The translations under genes and the position numbers were made by a program. DNA of 64,000 nucleotides from NCBI GenBank assembly GCA_963789355.1, contig CAWBKK010000010.1, forward strand, positions 558,001 through 622,000, written 5' to 3'. The notes below the pieces were generated by a model, which did no database searches, had not been told where the DNA came from, and worked only from the letters and a program-made list of their open reading frames with translations. How positions within the stretch are numbered: the stretch's first letter is position 1; each line of letters begins with the position of its first letter. The stretch is from Gaiellasilicea sp963789355 (GTDB taxonomy: Bacteria > Actinomycetota > Thermoleophilia > Gaiellales > Gaiellaceae). This document shows, piece by piece, positions 15,567 to 24,185 of the stretch.

Positions 15567-17728
15567 TAGACGATCTTCTCGAGCGGGGCGTAGTCGAGCA
15601 TCAGCTTCCGCTCGCTGCCGTCGCTCGCGAAGCGGACGGTGACGACACCACCCGGCTCGATCTGCGTGATCACGCCCTCGCCGAGCGTGCCGTGGCGGAC
15701 GCTGTCGCCGGTGGAGAGCGCGGGCTGGTCGGATCTGGGGGCGATGTCGCGGGTGTGCGAGGGGGCGCCGTAGCTGCGCCAGGACGACGGCCGCAGTCGC
15801 TCCCGTTCGACGTGGCGGTCGGGAAGCTCGTCGAGGAATCGCGACGGCAGGTGGCTCGTCGTCCGTCCCCAGAGCAGGCGGGACGATGCGTGCGTCAGGG
15901 TCAGCTTCTCCTCGGCGCGCGTCAGCCCGACGTAGAAGAGGCGACGCTCCTCCTCCACGCCCTGCTCCTCGATCGACCGGGCGCTCGGGAAGATCTCCTC
16001 CTCGACGCCGACGACGAAGACGGCGCGGAACTCGAGCCCCTTGGCGTTGTGGATCGTCATCAGGGTCACGTTCGACTGCTCCTCGCCGAGCGCGTCCTGA
16101 TCGGAGTAGAGCGAGATCTCCTGGAGGAAGCCCGAGAGGGTCGGCTCCTGCGTCTCCTGGACGTACTGGCGGGCGCCGTCGACGAACGCCTCGAGGTTCT
16201 CGATCCGGCCGCGCGCCTCGATCGTCCGCTCCGCCTCGTAGGCCTCGAGCGTGCCGGAGCGTTCGAGCACGGTCTGGAGCAGCTCCGGGACGTCGTACTC
16301 CTGCGTGGCCGAGCGGAGCGAGTCGAGCAGGTTCTTGAGGCTCGTGACCGCCTTGACGGCGGCGGTGCCGAGGCCGGCCTCGAGGGGGCGGTCGAGCGCG
16401 TCGAAGAGCGTCAGGCCGTGATTCTCGGCGAAGGAGACGAGCCGCGAGATCGTCGTGTCGCCGATCCCCCGCTTCGGCCGGTTCGCGATCCGCATCAGGC
16501 TGACCGCGTCGGCCGGGTTGTCGAGCACCTGCAGGTAGGCGATCGCGTCCTTCACCTCGGCCCGCTCGTAGAAGCGCGGGCCGCCGATCACCTGGTAGCC
16601 GATCTGGTGCAGCCGCAACGTTTGCTCGAGCACGCGGGACTGCGCGTTCATCCGGTAGAAGATCGCGATCTCGCTGCCGTTGTAGCCCTCCTCGACGAGG
16701 CCCGCGATCTGGGCGGCGACGTAGCGCGACTCGGACTGCTCGTCCTCGACCTCGACCACCCGGACCGGGTCGCCGTCCCCGAGCTCCGACCAGAGCCGCT
16801 TCTCCTTCCGCTCCGAGTTGTGCGCGATGACGGCGTTCGCCGACTCGAGGATCGCGTTCGTGGAGCGGTAGTTCTGCTCGAGCGGGATCGTCCGCGTCTC
16901 GGGGAAGTCGCGCTCGAATTCGAGGATGTTGCGGATGTCCGCTCCTCTGAAGGCGTAGATCGACTGATCCGGGTCGCCCACGGCACAGATGTTGTGGTGG
17001 TGCTCGGCCAGCAGCTGCAGGAGCCGGTACTGCGCGTGGTTCGTGTCCTGGTACTCGTCGACCAGCACGTAGCGGAACGCGTTCTGCCAGTGCTTGCGCG
17101 CGTCGGGGAAGCTCTCGAGGATCTGCACGGTCAGCATCAGCATGTCGTCGAAGTCGACCGCGTTCGAGGCGGCCAGCTTCTTCTGGTAGAGCGCGTAGGC
17201 CTCGGCGATCGTCTGGTCGTAGAAGGAGCCGATCTGCTCGGCGTAGCGCGCCGGGGTGATCAGCTGGTTCTTCGCGTTCGAGATCTGCGCGTGGACACCG
17301 CGGGGCACGAAGCGCTTCGGATCCTTGTCGAGCTCCTCCAGCACCTGCTTGACGAGCCGGACCTGGTCGGCGCTGTCGTAGATCGTGAAGTTCGACTTGT
17401 AGCCCAGCCGCTCTGCCTCGCTGCGGAGGATCCGGCCGCAGGCGGCGTGAAACGTGAGGATCCAGATCGCCCGCGCCAGCGGCCCCAGCATGGTCGTCAG
17501 GCGCTCGCGCATCTCGCCGGCGGCCTTGTTCGTGAAGGTGATCGCGAGGATCTCGTTCGGCTTGACGCCAACGGCGGTGATCAGGTGGGCGACGCGATGC
17601 GTGAGCACCCGCGTCTTCCCGGAGCCGGCGCCGGCGATCACGAGCAGCGGCCCCTCGGTGTGCAGGACCGCCTCCCGCTGGGCGGGATTCAGGTTCGCGA
17701 GGTACTGCTCGGGCGAGGCAACCGGCAC
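15566..17728 (-). CDS. pcrA: ATP-dependent DNA helicase PcrA/UvrD family
   Basis: SF1A 3'-5' helicase of 720 aa. Motifs in order: LNPAQREAVLHTEGP (Q motif), GAGSGKTRVLTHR (I), DEYQDTN (II), GDPDQSIYAFRGAD (III), YRSTNAILESANAVI (IV), TIHNAKGLEFRAVFV (V), EERRLFYVGLTRAEEKL (VI). The C-terminal ~50 residues form the Tudor-like tail that binds RNA polymerase in PcrA (RHGTLGEGVITQIEPGG). Works in nucleotide-excision repair, clearance of stalled polymerase and plasmid replication. Start is GTG 17728. Confidence 0.95.
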   Translation of the reverse strand: MPVASPEQYLANLNPAQREAVLHTEGPLLVIAGAGSGKTRVLTHRVAHLITAVGVKPNEILAITFTNKAAGEMRERLTTMLGPLARAIWILTFHAACGRILRSEAERLGYKSNFTIYDSADQVRLVKQVLEELDKDPKRFVPRGVHAQISNAKNQLITPARYAEQIGSFYDQTIAEAYALYQKKLAASNAVDFDDMLMLTVQILESFPDARKHWQNAFRYVLVDEYQDTNHAQYRLLQLLAEHHHNICAVGDPDQSIYAFRGADIRNILEFERDFPETRTIPLEQNYRSTNAILESANAVIAHNSERKEKRLWSELGDGDPVRVVEVEDEQSESRYVAAQIAGLVEEGYNGSEIAIFYRMNAQSRVLEQTLRLHQIGYQVIGGPRFYERAEVKDAIAYLQVLDNPADAVSLMRIANRPKRGIGDTTISRLVSFAENHGLTLFDALDRPLEAGLGTAAVKAVTSLKNLLDSLRSATQEYDVPELLQTVLERSGTLEAYEAERTIEARGRIENLEAFVDGARQYVQETQEPTLSGFLQEISLYSDQDALGEEQSNVTLMTIHNAKGLEFRAVFVVGVEEEIFPSARSIEEQGVEEERRLFYVGLTRAEEKLTLTHASSRLLWGRTTSHLPSRFLDELPDRHVERERLRPSSWRSYGAPSHTRDIAPRSDQPALSTGDSVRHGTLGEGVITQIEPGGVVTVRFASDGSERKLMLDYAPLEKIV

Positions 17729-17741
17729 CCGTTCGATGCTA

Positions 17742-17767
17742 GCGGGCGCCCCACTCGGAGCGCCCGC
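17742..17767 (-). terminator. hairpin between DUF4394 gene and pcrA
   Basis: GCGGGCGC (17742-17749) pairs with GCGCCCGC (17760-17767) around a 10-base loop, located between the stop at 17783 and the pcrA start at 17728 on the minus strand. Confidence 0.45.
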
Positions 17768-17782
17768 GTCGCATCAGGGGAG

Positions 17783-18937
17783 CTACCGGGTCGCGCGCAG
17801 CGTCTGCCGCGCGGTCGAGGTGTTGCCGGCGGCATCGGTGGCGGTGACCACGATCGTGAAGGTCACCGTCCGGCGCGCCGCGAACTCCTTCTTCGCCGCC
17901 GTCCGGAAGACGAGGCGGAGCGGAGCGGAGCCGACCAGGTCGGTCGTGACGTCCTTGCCGCTGCCGACGACGCGCGTGCCCGAGAGGATGCGGGCGCTGA
18001 GGGTGCAACCCTCGGAGCAGGTGCCGCGGAGGCGGACGCCGGTGCGGAGCAGGGCACCGACCCTCGGCGAGGCAACCGCCCGCGCGAGCGTGACGCTCGG
18101 TGCGGCGGTGTCGACGGCGGCGGTTCCGGCTGCAGCGAGCCCACGGAGCGGCGACTTGCCGCCGATGCGGCCGACGAGCGTGGCGGCTCCGGTAGTCAGG
18201 TTGACGGTGTAGAGCTGCGACGCACCGCTCTGCCCGACCTGCGCCGAGACGTATGCCACGCCGTCGACGGCCGAGATGTCGAAGCCGGCGTTGTCGCCGA
18301 TGTCGATCCCGAGCGCGCCCACGGTGACGAGCGTGCCGTTGTTCGGCGGGTTCTGGAGCACGAGCGAGTCGCGGCCGGCATCGAGGTCGAAGAGCTGCGT
18401 CGTCGTGGCTCCGGCGACGCTGTTCGTGTAGGCCGACCCGACGATGCGCGGCGTCGCTGCGGCCCCGGCGTCGCCGACCGCGTACGCCAGCGTGCCGTCG
18501 ACGGCTGCCGTGCCGCCGGTGTCCGGATTGAGCCGGAGGTTCTGGCGGGCATCCGAGGTGACGCGGATCCGGTCGACCGTCGGATTGAAGTCGAAGCCGA
18601 AGCTCGTGCCTGCGAGCGGCGGTGCGAACGGCGCGGTCCCGATCACGGTGGCGGCGCCGGTGGCGACGTCGATCCGGTAGAGCCGGCTCGTGCTTCCGAG
18701 CGCGATGACCTGCTTGTTGACGGGGCGGACGTCGAGCCCGACGATCTGCTCGCCGCTCGGCAGGCCGGTGAACGCCCTACGGGCGATCGACGTGGGCGTC
18801 TGGCCGCTGAAGGTGACGAGACGGTTCTGGGCGTCGACGCCGTGGAAGAGCTCGGCGGCCTGGGCGTCGGCCGCGCGGCCGAGGCCGGCGGCGCAGAGCA
18901 GCGCTCCGACGAGGACGAGCGTGCGTGTACGAGACAT
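17783..18937 (-). CDS. secreted DUF4394 beta-propeller-like protein (384 aa)
   Basis: ATG at 18937 follows an AAGGGA site. The signal peptide ends near AQA (residue 27). Residues ~30-280 carry the DUF4394 pattern, in which short beta repeats read as value/accessor phrases (LYRIDVATGAATVIG, LYTVNLTTGAATLVG, VDRIRVTSDARQNLRLNPDTG). The last ~95 residues form a separate Ig-like beta domain with a CSEGC pair. The family is exported and of unknown function. A hairpin downstream separates it from pcrA. Confidence 0.78.
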   Translation of the reverse strand: MSRTRTLVLVGALLCAAGLGRAADAQAAELFHGVDAQNRLVTFSGQTPTSIARRAFTGLPSGEQIVGLDVRPVNKQVIALGSTSRLYRIDVATGAATVIGTAPFAPPLAGTSFGFDFNPTVDRIRVTSDARQNLRLNPDTGGTAAVDGTLAYAVGDAGAAATPRIVGSAYTNSVAGATTTQLFDLDAGRDSLVLQNPPNNGTLVTVGALGIDIGDNAGFDISAVDGVAYVSAQVGQSGASQLYTVNLTTGAATLVGRIGGKSPLRGLAAAGTAAVDTAAPSVTLARAVASPRVGALLRTGVRLRGTCSEGCTLSARILSGTRVVGSGKDVTTDLVGSAPLRLVFRTAAKKEFAARRTVTFTIVVTATDAAGNTSTARQTLRATR

Positions 18938-19027
18938 TTGGGTTCCCTTTCGCTGGTGACGGACGTATTCGCTCAACCCGCGGAAAGAGTTCAGATCTGG
19001 TCAAAAGATGGACAAACGCAGCCTGCT

Positions 19028-19363
19028 CTAGGCAGCGAGCGCATCGTGGATCACGACGCCGAGAGTGACGAGGAAGAGGAACATCAGCCAGACGTTCAGC
19101 CCTGCGCCGACCCAGAAGGCGAGTCCTCGCTGCCTGCCCATCCGTCTGACGGCGAACAGGGTCAGGAGGAACGCGAGCGGTGCGAGTACGACGCCGGCAC
19201 CCCAGGTGAGCACGGCGAGGGAAAGCACCGAGAGCCCCGCCCCGAGCGGCACGAACCGCCATGTGGTCGACCGGTCGGGGAGCTCCTCTGGAGGTCGGCG
19301 GCGTCGAAACAGCCGCCAGGCGACGAGCGCCACGAGAGCGGCCTCGAGCAGGTGGAAGAACAT
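19028..19363 (-). CDS. small membrane protein, three helices (111 aa)
   Basis: Hydrophobic segments at about residues 2-16, 38-67 and 83-108 are separated by basic loops (RLFRRRRPPEE, RRMGRQRG). No motif or named family is recognised. It lies 55 bases downstream of the cobalamin operon on the same strand, without overlap, so co-transcription is possible but not shown. Confidence 0.55.
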   Translation of the reverse strand: MFFHLLEAALVALVAWRLFRRRRPPEELPDRSTTWRFVPLGAGLSVLSLAVLTWGAGVVLAPLAFLLTLFAVRRMGRQRGLAFWVGAGLNVWLMFLFLVTLGVVIHDALAA

Positions 19364-19418
19364 CGTCGGAGCCTAGGACGTCCCGAGCGCTCCGGCATGC
19401 CTCCTTCCGCGCGAGCTC

Positions 19419-20189
19419 TCAGCGCACCGTGAGGGGAAACGGCGTCCGCGCGAGGGCGGGCAGCACCTGCGCCGTCACCCAGAGCGGCGTGGTCACATAG
19501 CGGGCGTTGTAGCGGTAGCTCCCGTCCAGGCGCAGCATCCGGCCGAGGTAGCGGAACGCAGGAGCTCCGGGCGCGCGGCCCGCGGCGAGGAGCGCCTGGA
19601 TCGCCCAGGCGGTCGATTGGGTGTCGGAGCCGCGGCCGAGCGTCAATTCAAAGCCGCCGTCGGCGTTCTGGTGGCGGCGGAGGAAGGCGACGCCGCGCTC
19701 GATCGGCCGTCCGCTCGCGCCGACTGCGCGAAGGGCCTGGATCGCCGCGGCCGTGTCGTTCGCGTCAGCGGCGCCGCCCGCGAGCCACGACCAGCCGCCG
19801 TTGGGGCGCTGCGCTCGTAGGAGGGCGCGGACGAGCGCGGGCGCGACGGGCTCGCCTGCCTGGCGGAGGGCCAGGATCGTCCAGATCGTCGTGTTGACGC
19901 GCTTCCCAGGCGTATGGGCGCGGAGGCGCGGGAGCAGGTCGTCGGGCCGGTCGCCCGCGGCGGCGCGCGCGAGGGCGAGGAGCGCGCGGTCGGTCGCCGA
20001 GGCGGGCACCTGCTCGGCGAGGTACGCGGCAGCGCGGCCCGTGTCCTTGCCCGCCGCGACGAGCCCGAGCGTCGCCCAGGCGGTGACCTGCGCGTCGCCG
20101 AAGCCACCGTCGTCGCGCTGCTGTCCCTGCACGTAGCCGGCGGGCGTGGCGAGCGCGGTCGCGGCCGCGAGCGTCGCCAGCAGCTTCAT
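19419..20189 (-). CDS. exported alpha/alpha-barrel protein (prenyltransferase/squalene-oxidase repeats), candidate cobalamin-binding alpha subunit
   Basis: A 256-aa protein with a short signal sequence (MKLLATLAAATALATPAG) and at least three QxxxGG(F/W) repeats (QQRDDGGFG, QRPNGGWSW, HQNADGGFE) alternating with helices (TAWATLGLVAAG, TIWTILALRQAG, TAAAIQALRAVG, TAWAIQALLAAG). This is the alpha6/alpha6 toroid shared by terpene cyclases, prenyltransferases and the N-terminal domain of transcobalamin and intrinsic factor. No class-II DxDD is seen. Its ATG overlaps the ECF S-component stop by 4 bases, making it the last gene of the riboswitch-controlled operon. A B12-capture role is inferred from that context. 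Confidence 0.8.
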   Translation of the reverse strand: MKLLATLAAATALATPAGYVQGQQRDDGGFGDAQVTAWATLGLVAAGKDTGRAAAYLAEQVPASATDRALLALARAAAGDRPDDLLPRLRAHTPGKRVNTTIWTILALRQAGEPVAPALVRALLRAQRPNGGWSWLAGGAADANDTAAAIQALRAVGASGRPIERGVAFLRRHQNADGGFELTLGRGSDTQSTAWAIQALLAAGRAPGAPAFRYLGRMLRLDGSYRYNARYVTTPLWVTAQVLPALARTPFPLTVR

Positions 20190-20860
20190 GCCCACACCAC
20201 CTCGGTCCGCGAGCGGCGTGCGTACCGCTCGAGCACGCGTCTCAGCTCCGGCCCCGCCACCAGCGCGAGCACGACGTTGCCGGCCGCGTGCGCGACGTTG
20301 AACGGAACGCCGGCGGCGAGTCGTGCGAGCAACGCCGCCTCCGTGTGCGGGTAGAAGGCGAGCCAGAGCCAGACATCCATCACCGTGCCGAAGGCGACGC
20401 CGAGGATCAGCGCGAACGCGGCAAACGCGAGCCGCCGGCGGAGGAGCGGGCGCGCGAGTCCGGCGAGCAGCCCGCAGCCGCCCCAGGCGAGCATTTGCCA
20501 CGGCGTGTGCGGGCCCTGGCCGAGGAAGAAGTTCGACGCGATCGCGGCGAGCGCGCCGACCGCGAAGCCGCGTCGCGGCCCGAGCGCGACCCCGGCCGCG
20601 GCGACGATGACGGTCACTGGCTGGACGCTCGGGATCGGCGCGAAGAGCACGCGGCCGGCGGCGGCGAGACCACCGAGCGTCGCGACGAGCGTCAGGTCGC
20701 GCGCCGACACCGTCCCGCCCTCGAGCCACGCAAAGCCGGCCACGAGCACGGCGAACGCGGCGAGCAGGGTCGCGATTCCGCCCCTGCCCGGGTCGAGCGC
20801 GGCCCAGGCCGCGAGCGCGAGCGCCCCGCCGGCCGCGAGGATGGCGACCCTAGACGGCAA
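20186..20860 (-). CDS. ECF transporter substrate-binding membrane subunit (S component), probably for cobalamin
   Basis: A very hydrophobic 224-aa protein with about six helices. The central GVALGPRRGFAVGALAAIASNFFLGQGPHTPWQM is typical of the broad ECF-S fold where helix 1 or 3 carries small residues for docking to EcfT. I choose TTG 20860 because GGGAG stands 5 bases upstream and it overlaps the ATPase stop by 11 bases; no ATG or GTG fits better. Position in a B12-riboswitch operon points to cobalamin (CbrT-like) rather than another vitamin. Confidence 0.8.
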   Translation of the reverse strand: MPSRVAILAAGGALALAAWAALDPGRGGIATLLAAFAVLVAGFAWLEGGTVSARDLTLVATLGGLAAAGRVLFAPIPSVQPVTVIVAAAGVALGPRRGFAVGALAAIASNFFLGQGPHTPWQMLAWGGCGLLAGLARPLLRRRLAFAAFALILGVAFGTVMDVWLWLAFYPHTEAALLARLAAGVPFNVAHAAGNVVLALVAGPELRRVLERYARRSRTEVVWA

Positions 20861-22208
20861 CGCGGCTCCCGAGAGGAGATTGTGTTGAATCAACACTAAG
20901 TCCGATTCGGCGATGCGCCGGGAGATCGCGGTCGTGTGTCGCGACCAGCACGGCCTTTCCGGACGCTGCGTAGTCCTGCAGCCAGGCGCCGAGAACCGCC
21001 TTCCGGTCTGGGTCGAGGCCGCGCGTGGGCTCGTCCAGAACGAGCAGGTCCGGCTCGGCCACCGCGACCGAGGCGAGCGCGAGCCGCTCCCGCTCGCCGC
21101 TGGACAGGTCGCGCGGGTGCCGCAGTGCCGCCCAGCCGAGGCCGACCTGAGCGAGCGCAGCACGAGCCCGCTGTTGATCGCGATTCACGGCCAAGCCGAC
21201 TTCGTCCAGCACCGTCTCCTTGACCAGGTAGCGACCCGGATCCTGGGCGAGGTACCCGGCGCGACCCCACAAGCGGGAACTGCCGCCCTGGGGCTCGAGC
21301 AAGCCCGCGGCGATCCGTGCGAGCGTGGTCTTTCCGGACCCGTTCGGCCCCTCCAGCGCGACGATCTCGCCGCGCCGCAGCTCGAGGTCGATCCCGTCCA
21401 GGATGGGCATGGCCGCGCGGTACGCAAACGAGACGCCGCGGAGCTCGAGAACGAGAGCGCCCAATCGAGCTTGTGTTGATTCAACACAAGCGCTCGTCCA
21501 CCCCGGGCGTTCGTCGGCGAGCCACTTGAGCGCGCTGTCACGCGACGCGTCGAGAAGAAGCCGGCCGTCTTCGACGAAGAGGACGCGCGTGGCGAGCTCG
21601 AGTGCGCGGGCGACCCTGTGCTCGGAGAGGACGACCGTCGCCCCCAGCCGATCGACCGCTTCGAGGAAGAGGGCCGCAGCCTCGGGATCGAGCTGCGACG
21701 TCGGCTCGTCGAGCAGCAGCAGCTGGGGCTCGAGCGCCAGCGCCGAGGCGAGGCAGACTCGCTGCAGCTCGCCGCCAGAGAGCTCGACCGTCTTCCGGCC
21801 CCAGAGGTGGAGCGCGTCGACGGATGCGAGCGCGTGCTCGACTCGGAGCCAGATCTCCGCAGGCGCGACCCCGAGGTTCTCGAGCCCGAAGGCGACCTCG
21901 TTCGCGACGATCGTCATCACGACCTGGTCCTCCGGATCCTGGAAGACGGAAGCGACCGTTCCCGCGAGCTCGGCCGGCCGCACGACCCGCGTGTCGAGTC
22001 CGGCGACGACGACCCGGCCGGAGAACCGTCCGCCGTGAAAGTGCGGGACGAGCCCGGCGAGCGCCCGCAGCAAGCTCGACTTCCCGGAGCCGGACGGGCC
22101 GAGCAACGCCACGACGTCGCCCGGATCGAGGTCGAACGAGACGTCTCGGAGAGCCGGCGGGGCCGCCGGATAGGAGAACGAGAGCTGGGTGACGGACGCT
22201 AGAGCCAC
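20850..22208 (-). CDS. fused ECF transporter ATPase (EcfA-EcfA')
   Basis: Two complete ABC domains in one 452-aa chain. Domain 1 has GPSGSGKSS, LSGGELQRV and LLLLDEPTSQLD; domain 2 has GPNGSGKTT, LSSGERERLALASV and LLVLDEPTRGLD. Each energises the EcfT/S pair; in many ECF systems these are two proteins. GTG 22208 overlaps the EcfT stop by 10 bases. Two AT-rich palindromes interrupt the otherwise GC-rich gene, one at the linker between domains (21470-21490) and one at the C-terminus (20880-20899). Confidence 0.92.
   Translation of the reverse strand: MALASVTQLSFSYPAAPPALRDVSFDLDPGDVVALLGPSGSGKSSLLRALAGLVPHFHGGRFSGRVVVAGLDTRVVRPAELAGTVASVFQDPEDQVVMTIVANEVAFGLENLGVAPAEIWLRVEHALASVDALHLWGRKTVELSGGELQRVCLASALALEPQLLLLDEPTSQLDPEAAALFLEAVDRLGATVVLSEHRVARALELATRVLFVEDGRLLLDASRDSALKWLADERPGWTSACVESTQARLGALVLELRGVSFAYRAAMPILDGIDLELRRGEIVALEGPNGSGKTTLARIAAGLLEPQGGSSRLWGRAGYLAQDPGRYLVKETVLDEVGLAVNRDQQRARAALAQVGLGWAALRHPRDLSSGERERLALASVAVAEPDLLVLDEPTRGLDPDRKAVLGAWLQDYAASGKAVLVATHDRDLPAHRRIGLSVDSTQSPLGSRVAV
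20880..20899. repeat. near-palindrome TTGTGTTGA-A-TCAACACTAA
   Basis: Arms GTGTTGA and TCAACAC flank a central A, inside the last codons of the fused ECF ATPase and just before the S-component start. Nearly identical to 21470-21490 and much more AT-rich than its surroundings. Confidence 0.6.
21470..21490. repeat. perfect 21-nt palindrome CTTGTGTTGA-T-TCAACACAAG
   Basis: Ten-base arms around a single T, located in the linker between the two ATPase domains. Shares the GTGTTGA(W)TCAACAC core with 20880-20899, about 590 bases away. It encodes ESTQA in the ATPase frame. Confidence 0.65.
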
Positions 22209-22900
22209 AGCGCCGCCACGACCACGAGCAGGCACGCAGCCGGAAGCGCGAGCCGGTCACGGGTGCTCCACGGTGCCCGCGGTGCCCGCGTCGTTCCCGG
22301 TCGGCCGAAGCCGCGCGCCTCCATTGCCTCGGCGAGGCTCGTCGCCCGCTCGAGCGAGCCGGAGACGAGCGGCGAGAGCAACGTCGCGTAACCGCGCGCA
22401 CCCTGCAGCCGCACGCCTCTTCCCCGCAGGGACTCGGCCAGCCCGGCGGCGTCGCGCTCGAGCGAGGGAACGAGCCGCGTCGCGAGCGCGACTGCCAGCG
22501 CCGACCGGCGGGCCGCGCCTGCGGCGGCGACGAGCCGGTCGTGGTCGAGCAAGAGAGCGTACGCGGCGAACGCCAGCCCGAGCGCCGCCAGGCGGAGTGC
22601 GTTCAGCGCGGCTTCGGCGAGCTCGGTCGTCGTCACGTCGACCGGGCCGAGCACCGGGATCGTCGGCCCCTCCCACAGCAGCTTTCCGTCGGGCGCCGAC
22701 CAGAGGAACGGCGAGAGGAAGAGCACGCCGAGCGCGCTCGAGAGCGCCCCGAACAGATAGACCGAGCGTCGCTCCGCCGGCGCGCGCAGGCAGACCGCCA
22801 GCAGGATCACGGTCAGCGCGGAGACGGCCCAGATCCGGTCCGTCAGGAGCGCCGCGACACCGGCGGCGGCGAGCAGCGCGGCTGCAGGTCCCGGGCTCAT
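22199..22900 (-). CDS. ECF transporter transmembrane subunit EcfT
   Basis: A 233-aa energy-coupling subunit with four to five membrane helices in the first half and the last 15 residues, and a cytoplasmic coupling region carrying two Ala-Arg-Gly-like boxes (ESLRGRGVR and EAMEARGFGRPG) that contact the ATPases. ATG 22900 overlaps the TGA of the DUF4430 lipoprotein by 4 bases (ATGA). Part of the same translationally coupled set. Confidence 0.87.
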   Translation of the reverse strand: MSPGPAAALLAAAGVAALLTDRIWAVSALTVILLAVCLRAPAERRSVYLFGALSSALGVLFLSPFLWSAPDGKLLWEGPTIPVLGPVDVTTTELAEAALNALRLAALGLAFAAYALLLDHDRLVAAAGAARRSALAVALATRLVPSLERDAAGLAESLRGRGVRLQGARGYATLLSPLVSGSLERATSLAEAMEARGFGRPGTTRAPRAPWSTRDRLALPAACLLVVVAALWL

Positions 22901-23565
22901 CGCACCTGATACCTGCGGGTCAGCTCGGGCTCGCCGCTGAGCACGACCTTGACGGGATCGCCGGCCGTCTGGCCGAGCAGCTCCGCGACTGCCCGCTTCG
23001 GCCCCTCTCGGATCTCGAGGACGTTCGTCCCCACGGGAACGGGCGTTCCGAGCGGCTCGATCGAGTCCGCGCCGATCCGCCGAGCGAGGCGCGTGGCGCG
23101 CGTCCGGGAGCCCTCGAAGCGCACGACAGCCTGTCGCGTCCGCCCGGCGTAGCCATGCAGAAACGGCTCCGGGAAGGCGCCGACGACGACGCGCGCCTCT
23201 CCCTCCCGCTCCCACTCGCGATAGTCGAGCCAGGCGACGTCGCCGTCCCGCAGCCGGTATGCCGTCGCGCTGCGGTCGCCCTCATAGCCGTTGACGAACC
23301 AGAACCAGTCGCGCTGCCGGTCGAGGCTGCCTGCGAGCCCCTCGATCGACTGGACGTAGCGTCCGCCGTAGCGCGTCTCGAGCTCGACCTCGCCCGCCAG
23401 CGCCCGCATCAGGGTCTGCCCGGCGTCGACCTTGACGTCGACCAGCACTTCAGCGCCGCGGTCGCGGGTCACCCACAGCGTCGCCGACCCCTCCTCCCCA
23501 CCGGCGCCGCCGCAGCCGGCGAGGAGGACGAGGACGACGAGCGCGGCGAGCGCCCGCCGGATCAC
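22897..23565 (-). CDS. DUF4430-domain lipoprotein
   Basis: A 222-aa surface protein with lipobox LLAGC (Cys18), so it is anchored on the outer face of the membrane. Residues ~28-120 show the DUF4430 pattern: DWFWFVNG (86-93) followed by YRLRDGDVAWLDYREW (103-118), the W-x-x-x-VNG / DGD-x-x-x-W signature shared with the C-terminal beta domain of transcobalamin and intrinsic factor. A further ~100-residue C-terminal domain follows with a VxVGTNVLEIREGP strand. GTG 23565 overlaps the preceding stop by 4 bases. Confidence 0.85.
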   Translation of the reverse strand: MIRRALAALVVLVLLAGCGGAGGEEGSATLWVTRDRGAEVLVDVKVDAGQTLMRALAGEVELETRYGGRYVQSIEGLAGSLDRQRDWFWFVNGYEGDRSATAYRLRDGDVAWLDYREWEREGEARVVVGAFPEPFLHGYAGRTRQAVVRFEGSRTRATRLARRIGADSIEPLGTPVPVGTNVLEIREGPKRAVAELLGQTAGDPVKVVLSGEPELTRRYQVR

Positions 23566-24149
23566 GGCTGTGCGTTCGAGCGGACGGCGCCGGGCGCTGT
23601 CGCCCGGACGAGCCCGGCGTGCTTGCCGATGCAGGCGCGGCCGTTCGTGGCCCTGAAGCGCTTGCCGTCGACGACGAGCGTCGCGGTCGCGGCACGCGTT
23701 CGCCTGCCGGCGTCCGTGACCGACTGGACGACGTAGCAGTTGGCAGGAAGCCGCTGCAGCTCGAGCGTCGGAGGGCCACCGGCGGTACCGAAGGTCGCGT
23801 AGTACCAGAGCACGACATCGCCGTCCTTCAGCGTCACCTTGTCGGCGCCGACGGGCGGCGAGATCCCGTTCACCTTGAAGACCCAGCCCGTGCTGGCCGA
23901 GGCCGGGTACTTGCCGATCTGGCTGACGTAGTCGCCGAAGCTCGACGTCGTCATCCCGTAGTAGAACTCGCCGGCCGTGCTGGCTGCGTCGAGCGCCTGA
24001 AGCGCGTTGTCGGCGGTGACGGTCGGCTGAGCGGGGCCGAAGATCGTCGTCGTCCTGCCTTCGACGCGGATCTTGACATTGGCGGCCAGCGCGGCGGGCG
24101 CGAGCACCACCAGGAAAAGCACCGAGAGAGCAACGAGTCTGCGAAGCAC
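23562..24149 (-). CDS. exported DUF4430-domain protein (first gene of B12 operon)
   Basis: GTG 24149 stands behind AGGAGG, 37 bases after the riboswitch 3' end. The signal peptide ends LAANVKI (residue ~22). Residues ~25-125 carry the DUF4430 signature: STGWVFKVNG (86-95) and LKDGDVVLWYYATF (107-120). The final ~70 residues include a Cys pair (NCYVVQSV, RACIGKHAG) and several basic residues. The soluble counterpart of the following lipoprotein. The family relation to the transcobalamin beta domain is established; cobalamin binding by this protein is inferred. Confidence 0.85.
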   Translation of the reverse strand: MLRRLVALSVLFLVVLAPAALAANVKIRVEGRTTTIFGPAQPTVTADNALQALDAASTAGEFYYGMTTSSFGDYVSQIGKYPASASTGWVFKVNGISPPVGADKVTLKDGDVVLWYYATFGTAGGPPTLELQRLPANCYVVQSVTDAGRRTRAATATLVVDGKRFRATNGRACIGKHAGLVRATAPGAVRSNAQP

Positions 24150-24185
24150 GAATCCTCCTTCCGCGAGGGGTTCGAATTGAGAGCG

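Noticed and set aside
15419..19432. A 1337-residue plus-strand open frame
   Set aside because: Antisense to pcrA and the DUF4394 gene; shadow of codon bias.
19419..20189. Terpene cyclase or squalene-hopene cyclase
   Set aside because: About 256 residues (cyclases have over 600), exported, and no DxDD motif; only the alpha/alpha toroid is shared.
20186..22900. ECF transporter for biotin, thiamin or cobalt
   Set aside because: No BioY, ThiT or CbiM/N motifs; the cobalamin riboswitch and DUF4430 partners point to a corrinoid.
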